DNA from: Collybia mongolica
Taxonomy: Eukaryota > Basidiomycota > Agaricomycetes > Agaricales > Clitocybaceae
DNA: 64,000 nucleotides
Direction of reading: 5' to 3'
Assembly (NCBI GenBank): GCA_013420905.1
Contig: JAAXNY010000004.1
Location: forward strand, 1,302,001 to 1,366,000
The position numbers were made by a program, and so were the translations under genes. Positions 48,201 to 58,200 of the stretch are shown one piece after another (the first letter of the stretch is position 1; every line of letters starts with the position of its first letter). The notes beneath the pieces were generated by a model that worked only from the letters and a program-made list of their open reading frames with translations, was not told the DNA's origin and searched no databases.

Positions 48201-49439
48201 GCGAGTTCCTATAGCTTTGATAATCCCGTTGTTTCTTGACGACTTGATCACCACTTCTTCACCTTCGAAGAATTTCCATTCCGTGGGGCAAGGGAATTGT
48301 GCTGTTGCGATATGGGGGTGGGGGGATCTTAAGAATTTGTCAAGTATATCACTTGGCATTGAGAGTGGCTTGGTGTCAATGGGGACAGAAATTGAGTGGA
48401 AATGATAAGTTCGACGTTCAAGGGAGTGGTCGAATATGCGATTGAAGACAGAGGCCGTTCCATCTTCTCTATATTCAACGCGCGCATTGGGATAATTCGC
48501 CATGGTGTTGACCTCCGTCCCAAGGTCGAATAAGGCAGGGTTCGTGCGGGTAAGAGGTCGTTTCCTTTTCTTAGAGGAAGAGGACTTATTTTGAGGGAAG
48601 TGGGGGAGACGGGGAACTAAAAGGAGGGTAGCTTTCCCCCAGTTCTCAGTAGACAGAACATATCCAACGTCCCCTTTGTATAGCCCCCGATTGACTGTGA
48701 CCCAGTCTCCAATTGATGGAGACCCTCCATGCATCTCCATATCCAGCAATTGTGTCCATTCCTCTGTCCTAATCCCAAAAAGACCATCATGGGGACGAAT
48801 TATCGTTGGGGCTGAATATAGAAGTGTCGAAAGCTCGGTGTTCATGGCAGCCTCAATGTAAAACCAGCCTTGTATAGCATCTCGGGTGAATGCTGATCGC
48901 AACCTGTGAACTGGAAGTGCATTCTGGAAGAGGTAAATAACGGCCTCCTCCTCCCTCCCCAGCTGGAGGCGGAAAATAAGGTATTTCTGTAAGAGGTATC
49001 ACAAAATGCGGTGGTGAAGACTCACAGTGCAGCGGACCCTTAGCAATGGATAATCCGAGTCGACTGGACCGCGTATGGTGTTGATGGGTAGGTCATCCGA
49101 TTCAATGTCTGATCCTGGCCCATAATCGTGCGCTGGGCGTTGGGCGCGTGAACGTTCCAATATCCCCTCCAAAAGGTCGTCTAGTTGGCCATCCTGGGCA
49201 TGAGATCTCACCACTGATGTAGATGGTCTTGCCGTGCTTTGGGATTCTACAGTGTCGTCCCTGTCAATGAAGTCATCTGGCATGTCGGGGTGTTAGCAGG
49301 TCCCAAGCACTACGAAGGCGGGGGGGGGCGCACCGAGGTCCTGATCTTCCTCAAATCCTTCATTATCCTCCTTGTCATCCACCTGAGCCTCAAGGTCAAC
49401 AAAGCCGCATGCTATGTTAAGGATCTTCTTGCCTGTCAT
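45228..49439 (-). CDS. SPT5-like KOW protein gene carried by the CACTA element
   Basis: A protein resembling the elongation factor Spt5, inside the transposon. Exons: 49439-49334, 49276 to about 49,030, about 48,985-47982, 46319 to about 46,010, and about 45,990-45228. The start (MTGKKILNIACGFVDLEAQ) leads into an acidic stretch, then RDDTVES. A NusG N-terminal-like block reads AFTRDAIQGWFYIEAAMNTE followed by KOW-type segments (PSIGDWVTVNRGLYKGDVGY; APGHFVEVQSGPLRGEQGW; PWKGMEVIVQKKGHAMRGYH; DNGLLLVIEGEHCGKYVRRI). A Tc1 transposon fills the third intron but leaves both splice sites. No broken codon found. It differs from cellular Spt5 by lacking the long CTR repeats. Role unknown: perhaps transcription of the long element. 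Exon edges marked 'about' are estimates. Confidence 0.7.
46371..46580 (+). repeat. Tc1 left terminal inverted repeat
   Basis: About 210 bp, matched in reverse at the right end of the element with a few differences. Confidence 0.85.
46598..47617 (-). CDS. Tc1-type transposase
   Basis: Cut-and-paste transposase that inserts at TA. 339 residues, the normal length, uninterrupted. The N-terminus has two helix-turn-helix regions (LLNKGYSQRQIKEKTGLGKG; PVTPQTVRNALKENQF) for binding the inverted repeats, with a GRPSKLS hook between them. The catalytic triad is complete: Asp in WTDETKINR, Asp in QQDNDPKHTS, and Glu in SPDMNPIEHLWEHLK, 34 residues after the second Asp as in Tc1 (DD34E). A glycine-rich segment (KHGGGGNLMVWGCMGW) is typical. 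No stop or frameshift, so activity is plausible. Confidence 0.93.
   Translation of the reverse strand: MKAISTAQHNTVVSLLNKGYSQRQIKEKTGLGKGTISRISKDVDGNKENNLGGRPSKLSVRDKQSIIRQIKSGKLDNAVQATQFINGIIPNPVTPQTVRNALKENQFYAATKRKAPLFKRAHRIRRLQFAKYHESWTVEDWKRVLWTDETKINRIGSDGKVYVWKQRGEPPSDRTTSPTVKHGGGGNLMVWGCMGWNGVGKLIEVQGNMDKVQYCEILESGVQESFEKLEMVDGERYFQQDNDPKHTSGLATQWFEDNNIQVLGWPAQSPDMNPIEHLWEHLKRCLKEYPTPPKGVHELWDRLAEEWGEIPPEVCQNLIESMPRRIQAVIKAKGGHTKY
47770..47978 (-). repeat. Tc1 right terminal inverted repeat
   Basis: Reverse complement of 46371-46580 with a few mismatches, ending TTTGAGCCACTG before the duplicated TA. Confidence 0.85.
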
Positions 49440-49623
49440 CCCTGCAGCAGTGTCCTTAGGTTTCCTAAGGGCATTAGATTTTTTTGTTAGTCTATCTTTA
49501 TTACTATCATTATCATTCGTGTTGGTTTTTTGTTTTAATACACTACTACATTGATATATACTAATAAACTAATGAATCATACTTACGAAGTAGTCGACAA
49601 GGAGGGAGTGGTGGCTCCAACAG

Positions 49624-49855
49624 ATAGATGGTGGTGGTTTGGGATGAAGAGCGAAACCGTGCGAAAGCGGGCTGGGGCCTTACCTTATTCATCAGAATGT
49701 TGAAGTGTCGGGTATCCCGGCCATTGGGGTCATGTGAACGGTCATATGACCCCGATGCCCGGGATGCCCGACACTTCAACATTCCAATGAATAAGGTAAG
49801 GCCCCAGCCCGCTTTCGCACGGTTTCGCTCTTCATCCCAAACCACCACCATCTAT
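49624..49855. repeat. Foldback/hairpin element, 232 bp
   Basis: Two arms of about 112 bp are inverted copies with few mismatches, starting ATAGATGGTGGTGGTTTGGG and meeting at a short centre near 49740. It lies between the divergent SPT5-like and Tnp2 genes. It could be a foldback MITE or a regulatory hairpin; I saw no certain target duplication. Confidence 0.8.
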
Positions 49856-50240
49856 TTGATATGCCTCCTCATAGACCCTTGGTAAGTCAATACAAATTTC
49901 TATTAGTTAGTATATAGAATATGTAGTCATAATAAGAACTTCAATACAATTTGATGATGATCATTATTGAAAGGAATACATTGACTAATAATTAAATGAA
50001 GTAGGAAACCTAGGAACATTGTTGCAGGCGTGCACGACGGCGTTCCGCCGCTTCATCAAGGTGTTCATTGGGGAGGGCAATATCAAACGGTGGGGTACTG
50101 CCCATTAGGATCGGGTTGTACATCGGAAACAACAATAGTGGGGTGTGGTGAGGTTCTGAACATTAACCTTGGTGCGTCTGGCCATTCACAACTCATTATC
50201 TATCACTAATCTATTTATATACTTAAGACATTTAGACACC
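49856..50240. other. Tnp2 promoter region
   Basis: AT-rich spacer between the foldback and the Tnp2 start, likely with the promoter. No further feature seen. Confidence 0.35.
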
Positions 50241-53200
50241 ATGGGCAATAAACGACGCCTTTGCGCGTGTGGCTGCGGCGAGAGACTTCACCGTAAGACT
50301 GAAGCACGGCACCTACTTGGCAAAGGGCGCTCAAGTCTCACTGCAGCAGTTCTGGAGCAAAACAATCTCCTGGTAACAAGTTCAACGGCTAAGAGTAAAG
50401 CCCCTCGAAAGAAGTCTTCAGGCCGCACCATGAAGCAACAAATTATAGGACGTGCTACACCTGCCCGACAAAGGTTACCGAACTTGGGATTCCGCCCGCC
50501 CACCAATCAACAATCCCAGAGTCATGCTCATGCTGACTGGGAGGAGAACATGCACGTTGAGGACCCCCAATCGCAATTAGTCCCCATTGACTATCCAATG
50601 GATAACAAGGCAGGACCATCAAACGTTCACTCTCGCGAATTATCACCACCATCAGCCATGCTGCACCATGAAGACCATTATGGGTTATCCAATCCACGCC
50701 GCTCTCATCGTATTGCGGCATATCTCGACAAAATTGGCAAGGAAAGATGGGGGCCTGATCCTACTCGACAGTTCATCCCCAGGGAAGGTGACGAGAGCAG
50801 CGAGGAGGATGAGGATGAGGGAGACAAGCGGAATATGGATACTAATGATGACACGGACAGTGAGGGTTCTATCGACAGCAATGAGTATCTTGAGGAAGAC
50901 AGTAGTGATAATGAAATGCCAAGCGCAGAGCCTGGGTTAGAGGGTATCTCGGTGTGGGATCTTCTTGGCGAGGGGTTTTTGAAGGAAGCCTCGCGGTTAG
51001 GTGTGTCCACTTGGGTCCTTCGAAACACTCTCTGATCCATATCCTCATACATAGAGGAAGTATTAGATGAGAGTGACTTAAAAATCCTCCGTCTCTATAC
51101 CATCAAAATTGAAGAAGGCCTCACTCATAAAGCTTACAACAAAATTCATTATCTTCTTCCTGAGCTGTCAGCCAACAGTTTGAAGAACACAGAGAAACGA
51201 ATCCAGTTTCTTTCCGGTTTTCAGCCAGTACATTATGACTGTTGCACCTCCTCATGTGTGTGTTACACTGGGCCGTACGAAACCCTTATACAGTGCCCCA
51301 AATGCAATAAGGATTGCTACAAAGCTGATGGAAAAACACCCCTCTCCTATTATGAATATCTCCCTATCATCCCCCGACTCCGCGCCATGGTCTCAAGCCG
51401 TGCTCAAGCCAGGAAGATGCAATATCGGTCTAAGCACAAACATATCCCAACGAAAATGACTGATATATTTGATGGTACACATTATCAATTACTCCGGGAG
51501 ACTTATATTACAATTGGCGATGAAGAACTCCCTATATGGTTCTTCTCAGATCCCCGCGACGTAGCACTAGGATTATCTACGGACGGTTTTGGTCCTTTCA
51601 AGCGCCGTAACAAAACTGCCTGGCCATTAATTCTATTTAACTACAACCTTCCTCCTGAAGAGCGAATGCTCAAGGCAAACATCATTCCACTTGGGTCAAT
51701 TCCCGGGCCAAAGAAACCCTACAATATGGATTCCTTCTTGTGGCCTGTAGTTCAAGAATTACTACAGCTCGAGATTGGTGTTTCTGCCTTCGATGCTCTG
51801 ACTGAATCCATATTCCTTCTCCGAGCATTTCTAGTTGTTGTTTTTGGTGATATACCCACAGTTTCCATGGTCATGCGAATGAAGGGTCACAACGCCATCT
51901 ATCCTTGCAGAATGTGCACCATCAAAGGCATCCGTGCCCCATCCTCGCGAGTGACAACCCATTATGTTCCACTGTGCCGCGATGGCTTTCCACAGCCACA
52001 AGAACAATACAACGCATCAGAACTTCCACTACAAACTCATTCGTCATTCATTGAACAAGCAAAAAAAGTCCAGTTTGCTGTAACCGATGCAGAGTCCGAA
52101 CGCCTCGCAACTAAATATGGCATCAAGGGTATTCCACTCCTCAGTACACTGAGTTCACTATCTTTTCCTACCTCGTTCCCTTATGATTTCATGCATCTTA
52201 TATGGTCTAATCTCATCCCAAACTTAATTCGGCTTTGGACTGGAAAATTCAAAGATCTTCCCCACAATGACGAAGGCTATGTATTATCCTCAACCGTATG
52301 GGAGGCTATTGGAGAAGCCACTGCAGATGCGGGGAGTACTACTCCAGCGGCGTTTGGGTCTAGGGTTCCTAATATTGCATCAGAGAGGTCTAATATGATT
52401 GCAGAAACATATTCGGTCTGGACATTTTACATCGCACCAACTCTCCTTAAAGGCCGATTTGTACATCCCCGATACTATAAGCACTTTATTAAACTAGTTA
52501 GACTGTTAACAATTTGCCTCCAATTTGAAATTACACAAAATCAAATAGATGAGCTTGAAAGGGGGTTTCAGGATTGGGTCAAGGTGTATGAGCGGTAAGC
52601 ACTTCTCGCAACCCAGAGGTCATTTTCTGATATATATATTAACAGCCTATATTATAAATATGACCCACTGCGCGTATCGACTTGCCCCCTCACAATTCAC
52701 GCACTACTCCATATCGCACCAACTGTCAGGGCCATGGGTCCGGTCTGGGCCTATTGGGCATTTCCAATGGAGCGCTACTGTGGTGATATCCTCCGCCATG
52801 TCAAGAGCCGACGGTTTCCTTATGCGAGCATCAATAACTATATCACCTCATGTGCCCAGTTGGCACACATAACTCTTCTCTACAATTTACAAGGCAAACT
52901 TCAGGTCTTACCTGCAAAGTCCCATGATCAGGATTTCAAATTAGATGAATGTACGTTGTTTATCATACTATGCAGTCCTTCAATAATTATAGTTAAGATC
53001 CATTACACGTCCTCACCCCACCAAAAGGACCTGCAGCAAGCCTCTCTCGTTCCCTATGGATGGTGCTCACAGCGACATTGGCTACCCGCCTCGAGAAATC
53101 CCCATCAGTGATTCGACGGCTTATACCACAAGTGACGCAATTCCATCAATACGGCCGAGTATACCACCTGGAGGGCGGTGATACTATGCATGCCCGTGAG

Positions 53201-53638
53201 CTTCTTCCGCTTAGGTCTGACAGCCGTGATATGTCATTTGTCAAGGTATATTATGCATTTCTGATTTTTTTGACATACTCTGACTCATACAAACCCTAGT
53301 ATCAACTTGAGGTTGATAAATTTGCACATCGCAGGTCCCGAAGATCCGAGTTTGAGCTGCGAGAGTTTTTCGGGCAACTCCGTCGTTTTCTTGTTGTTGA
53401 TATCCCAGCATCCCCAAGAGAGGGGATTGAGGCAGAATCATTCATTTATGCAGTTATCAGGCAGGTCAAGATATCAGAAGCAGCAACTGATTATTGCTCC
53501 TTGAACTATTACAAAGACCTAGGATCTATAGAATGTGTTGATCTCAACCAGGTGGAATGTGTGATTGGTCGCATTATGGATCGTGGAAAGTGGTCAATTA
53601 TTGATCGATGTCATTCCTTATCTTCAATACATACATAG
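50241..53638 (+). pseudogene. CACTA transposase, Tnp2 family, one in-frame stop
   Basis: The transposase of the element. The start at 50241 opens with a Cys-rich motif (CACGCGERL), followed by a long polar region. The core region reads FLSGFQPVHYDCCTSSCVCY, then CPKCNKDCY (zinc-binding), IWFFSDPRDVALGLSTDGFG (first acidic residues), LIGFN-like LILFNYNLPPEERM, GDIPTVSMVMRMKGHNAIYP and CRMC. Later come FPYDFMHLIWSNLIPNL, MGPVWAYWAFPMERYCGDIL and a C-terminal part ending at TAG 53636-53638. GT-AG introns of about 50 nt follow 52595, 52950 and 53245. A TGA at 51033-51035 interrupts an otherwise continuous frame from 50241 to 52598; again CGA-to-TGA would explain it. An unusual intron there is less likely, since no GT is near. 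Confidence 0.8.
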
Positions 53639-53774
53639 TTGATACATCCATTCTTTTATTAACTACATATACTACTCTTTTTGCCCATGCATCTTACAGC
53701 CTTGCTCAAGCAATATTTTAATAATAGTAATAGCATAATCCTTTGGTTCCCTAATGCCATGCTGAATTACTCTC

Positions 53775-54594
53775 TAGGGCTGCACGCCGTGACCGTACCT
53801 CACGGTATGTACGGACCCGTAGTACGGTTACCGTACCCGTGCCGTTCAGCCTCAGGTTCACCACGTTGACGGGACGGTCAACGCCCATCCATTGCCGTCG
53901 AAAGACGGCCGTCCACGGCATTGGACGGTATTAGACGGGTATCCCCGATCAACCGTCTGCTCAAAGCTCACCTCTCATGGGTTCCCCTCAGAAATCCTTT
54001 ACAGCTCGATATCGTAGGAAAGAGAAGGCCTCTATCAACAAACTTGAGGAATACTTCAAACTTCCTGCTGAAGATTTTGACACCTGTAATCCAATTCAGT
54101 GGCGGATGGGTTGACGCGCTCAGTTCCCGAATCTGTTTCGCCTTGCTCGTGACATCTTATGTATTCCTGGTGAGTCATTCTAACATCTTTGATATTTTGT
54201 TCACGGAACATCCCCATGCCAGGTTCTGCTGTCGCCGTAGAGCAGGTCTTCTCAGATGGTCGGGACACCATTTCCCTCCGCCGTGCAAGCCTCCATGCTG
54301 ATACCATCCGGATTCTAATGCTAGTTAAGAAACGGGTACATCTGGCCCGCGCAAAGGCAAACGCAGCCCTACGTTGTTGAATACCTAGCGTACAGTATGG
54401 AATGTAATTTTTTTTTACTTTCAATGGATACCGTCTGCCGTACATAACCATACAACGGCCGTCTCCGTACCCGTCCCGTAGCCGTTGGGGTTTGACTGAC
54501 CAAACACTACGGACGGTGGATGGTCGAGCCGTACCCGTCTCATGACCATTGATTGTACGGCCGTACCCGTCAGACGGTACGGTGTGCAGCCCTA
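53775..54594 (+). mobile_element. hAT-type deletion derivative, 820 bp
   Basis: Ends TAGGGCTGCAC and GTGCAGCCCTA are perfect 11-bp inverted repeats, with near-matches continuing inward. The 8-bp direct repeat TTACTCTC flanks both ends (53767-53774 and 54595-54602), the hAT signature. Subterminal regions are packed with CCGTAC/ACGG motifs in both directions. Inside is only the C-terminal end of a transposase. Confidence 0.92.
54030..54380 (+). pseudogene. hAT transposase C-terminal fragment
   Basis: Reads LEEYFKLPAEDFDTCNPIQW, RMG, stop, RAQFPNLFRLARDILCIP, then after a GT-AG intron GSAVAVEQVFSDGRDTISLR and RASLHADTIRILMLVKKR, ending at TGA about 54,379. This is the hAT dimerisation domain with its NPxxWW-like and SxxxER/VFS motifs. 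The stop is TGA at 54112-54114, where relatives read an Arg codon. The DNA-binding and most of the catalytic domain are deleted. Confidence 0.88.
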
Positions 54595-54752
54595 TTACTC
54601 TCAAGAGCTTGCCTTTGGGCCCCCTTCACCTGAACTTACTAAGTACTCCAAGCTTACAAAATATAACCTCAGATTGTTCCCCCTCTATTTAATTAATCAA
54701 AGTACTGTCTTTAAATTCCATTCTTTTGTATAAATTTTGTACCCCCCTATCA

Positions 54753-55240
54753 GATGAAAATATACAACCCAACTCACTCTCTTATAGGTTGAAATTTCAT
54801 CCAGTTAATTGGAGAAAATTCTAATATCTTTTTTCATCTAAAGGATGGCTGAAATATGTGAGATGAAAATAAACTACTAAAATCACTCTTCTATAGGATG
54901 AAATTTCATCCAGTTAACTGGGGGAAAATTTAATACTTTTTTTCATCTAATGGATGGCTAACATATTTTGGATGAAAATCAGCCACTAAATTCACTCTTC
55001 TATAAGATGAACTTTCATCCAATTAATTGTAGTTAATTGAAGGGATTTTTAATACATATTTTTATCTAATAAATGGCTGAAATATGGGGGATGAAAATCA
55101 GGCCACCAACTTCACTCCTTTATAGGATGAAATTTCATCCAATTAATGGAGGGAAAATTTAATACCTTTTTTCATCTATTGGATGGCTGAAATATGTGGG
55201 GTGGAATTTCAGCCACAATTCATACCCCTTTAATTCAGCC
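54753..55240 (+). repeat. CACTA right subterminal tandem repeats, about 109-bp period
   Basis: Four to five units with GATGAAAAT recurring at about 54753, 54862, 54971 and 55090. Each unit includes the palindromic segment GGATGAAATTTCATCC or a variant, related to GATGAATTTCAT at the left end, so the two arrays share a core motif. Confidence 0.75.
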
Positions 55241-55267
55241 ATTTCATGATCCAATGGGGACACAGTG

Positions 55268-55270
55268 GTG
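55268..55270. repeat. CACTA target-site duplication, right (GTG)
   Basis: GTG immediately after CACAGTG, repeating 42521-42523. Confidence 0.85.
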
Positions 55271-58200
55271 GCTTAAAGCGCATCAATGAACTGCATCCTT
55301 TGTATCCATCACTCCATTTTGTATTGCTGTTTCCAACTGGACAGTTGCAGTGGCATCCAAATATAGAGCATAACACTCAGAATAATAATGAATCTGAGTC
55401 ATCTGATAACTCAGATGCAGAAGGTGGACAAGTAAGAGCTGTCAGAAGAAGGCATAAACATGTTACTCAGGCAGAGTACTTTGGCTATCGCCTGCACCCC
55501 CGCCAAGGAGAAACAGATCACATATTTCGTGCTGGAAAACTTTTCCAGGAATATGTTGTGGACTCATGGGCTACAACTGAGCAGCACCGTCTTCAGTATA
55601 TTGCAGGAAACCAGTCAAAGCTGCGTTCTGATTTATATAAAGGCTTAGCAGATGCTATACATCACAACCCTGAAATTGATGGTGATGACTTGGGAAAGCG
55701 CACTATTTTGCCTTCATCCTTTACAGCAGGAACACGCTTTATGACCCAATGCTGCCAGGATGCACTTGCTCTGAACCGGCATTTCAAAGGTGCTGATCTG
55801 TTCTTAACAGCTACTGCTGATCCTAACTGGCCTGAGATCAAAAGAGAACTCTTACCTGGGCAAAAGGCATCTGACAGACCTGATCTAATCTCCAGAGTCT
55901 TCAAACTTAAAATGAAAGAGCTTCTGAAAGATATTGTCCAGCGAGGGGTTTTGGGTGTCTCTGTTGCAAGAGTTTATACTATTGAATTTCAGAAACGTGG
56001 TTTGCCTCATATGCATATGATTATCTTCTTGGCTCCAGAATCAAAACTTAGAACTCCTGAAGATGTTGATAGTCTGATCTCTGCTGAGTTCCCTGATCCA
56101 AATGAACAACCTGAGTTATTTGAATTGGTCAAGAGAGTTATGGTCCATGGCCCATGTGGTAACCTGAACAAAGACTCTCCCTGCATGGAAGACAAGAAGT
56201 GCATCAGATATTATCCAAAACCTATTAAACATATGACTACATTGTCTGAAAATGCATATGCCAGTTATCGAAGGTGTCCACTGGCTCAGCCATACAAAGT
56301 AGGCAACTATGATTTGGACAATCAATGGGTAGTTCCCTATAATCCTTATTTATTGTGGAAGTACCAGTGCCACATAAATTTGGAATGTGTCATATCAATC
56401 AAGTCTATCAAATATATATATAAATATGTGTACAAAGGGCATGATCGCACAACTGCAGAGTTCAGAAACAAAAATGATGAAGTTAAATTGTATCTGGATG
56501 CACGTTACATATCCCCCTGTGAGGGTATTTGGCAGATATTCCAATATCATATGCACCAAGAGCATCCTCCTGTTACAAGGCTTCAGGTTCATCTAAAGGA
56601 TCAACACAATGTGACTTGGGATGCTGATAGTACTGTTCCTATGCAACAAGTTGTGGAAAGAGCAGCCACACAAGATACTACACTAACAGGGTTCTTTAAG
56701 GCTAATATCAAGTTTCCTGATGAAGCCAAGGATCTCTTATATCAGGACTTTCCTAAAAAATTTGTTTGGGTAGACAAAACAAAAAAATGGAAACTCAGAG
56801 AGCGGGGCTTTGCTATTGGCAGAATGTACTATGCTCATCCTGCTTCTGGGGAACGTTTCTATCTGCGCCTACTTTTGACTGCAGTTAAAGGCCCAAAATC
56901 TTATGAAGATTTGGCCACTTTTGAAGACAGATTATATCCCTCTTTTCGTGAGGCATGCCATGCAAGGGGACTATTAGATGATGATCAGGAGTGGATTCAA
57001 GCCTTGACTGAGGCATCACTTATGCAAACAGGCAGACAACTCCGTTCACTATTTGCAATGATTCTGGCTGAATGTCAGCCTTCTGATCCAATAGCCTTAT
57101 GGAACCAGTTCCGTGAGAATATTTGTGATGACCTTGCTCACTGGCTAAGAACAAAGGGAGGTGTAGCAAATCCAACAGAAGAGCAAGTCTATGACTATGG
57201 TTTATACCTGATTGAGCAGATACTGGCACGAAGTAACAAATCATTGACTTCAATTATTGGAATGCCAACATCTCAGATGGATTGGGCTATCCAGCTGGGA
57301 AATACTCTTATTCAAGAGCAACAGAATTATGATGATGCAGAACAGTTTGCAGAGTATTTAGAACGGTCAGAACAGCTGAATGATGAACAGAAAGCTGCAT
57401 TCAATGCAGTCAAGGAAGCTGTGGAAACCAAGTCTGGACAATCATTCTTTCTCAATGGCTCTGGAGGTTGTGGCAAAACATTTGTCTATAACACCCTGTG
57501 TTGCTATTTCAGAGGCCAGAGAAAGATTGTCTTATGTGTGGCTTCATCTGGAATTGCAGCACTATTACTAGCAGGAGGAAGGACTGCTCACTTCCGCTTT
57601 AAAATTCCTCTGGAGGTCCATGAATCAGCTACATGTGGAATTAGTAAAGGGACTCCAGAAGCTGAGCTTTTGCAACAAACTGACCTCATACTATGGGATG
57701 AGGCTCTTATGCAGCATCGCCATGTCTTTGATGCAGTTAACCGGCTATGCCAGGATATTAGGGGTAATAATAGAACCTTTGGGGGATTAACTGTGGTATT
57801 TGGTGGTGACTATCAACAAATCCTACCGGTTGTTCCTAAGGGTTCATGTGCACAGACTGTGGGTGCCTGTCTCATGCGCTCTCCATTGTGGAGTGAGCTT
57901 CAGATACTCAAGCTGAACAAAAATATGCGCTTAAATGGTGTTACTGAGAATGAAACCAATTTTGCCAAATGGCAAGTTGAAGTTGGCCATGGGAAGCTTA
58001 CAGATGACAATGGAAATGTCACCTTACCTGACAACTTCTGCTGTGCTGAGAATACTGTGGAGTCTCTAATTGACACAATATATCCTGATATTGGAAACCC
58101 TGTCCTAAAACCTGATACATTTTATTCTGAGAGAGCTATTCTTTCTGCCAGAAATGATGATGTTGACTCTCTCAATAAAAAAGTACTGGATATGTTTCCT

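Larger units (their letters stand above)
42524..55267 (+). mobile_element. CACTA (EnSpm-type) DNA transposon, 12.7 kb
   Basis: Terminal inverted repeats CACTGTG (42524-42530) and CACAGTG (55261-55267), a 3-bp GTG duplication and subterminal repeat arrays at both ends are the class hallmarks. It carries a Tnp2-family transposase (50241-53638), a small accessory gene (43336-44238) and an SPT5-like gene (45228-49439). It contains three younger insertions: Tc1 (46371-47978), a foldback (49624-49855) and an hAT derivative (53775-54594). Boundaries are fixed independently because excision rebuilds the interrupted Helitron protein. One stop codon in the transposase suggests it no longer moves by itself. 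Confidence 0.9.

Noticed and set aside
49561..49885. Two similar open frames on opposite strands (MVVVWDEERNRAKAGWG...)
   Set aside because: They are the two arms of the foldback read from each side; a palindrome necessarily gives the same peptide on both strands.
55246..55269. ATG at 55246 as the start of a separate helicase gene
   Set aside because: The ATG and next seven codons belong to the CACTA right end; the Helitron protein enters at 55270 and its natural N-terminus is at 41 kb.
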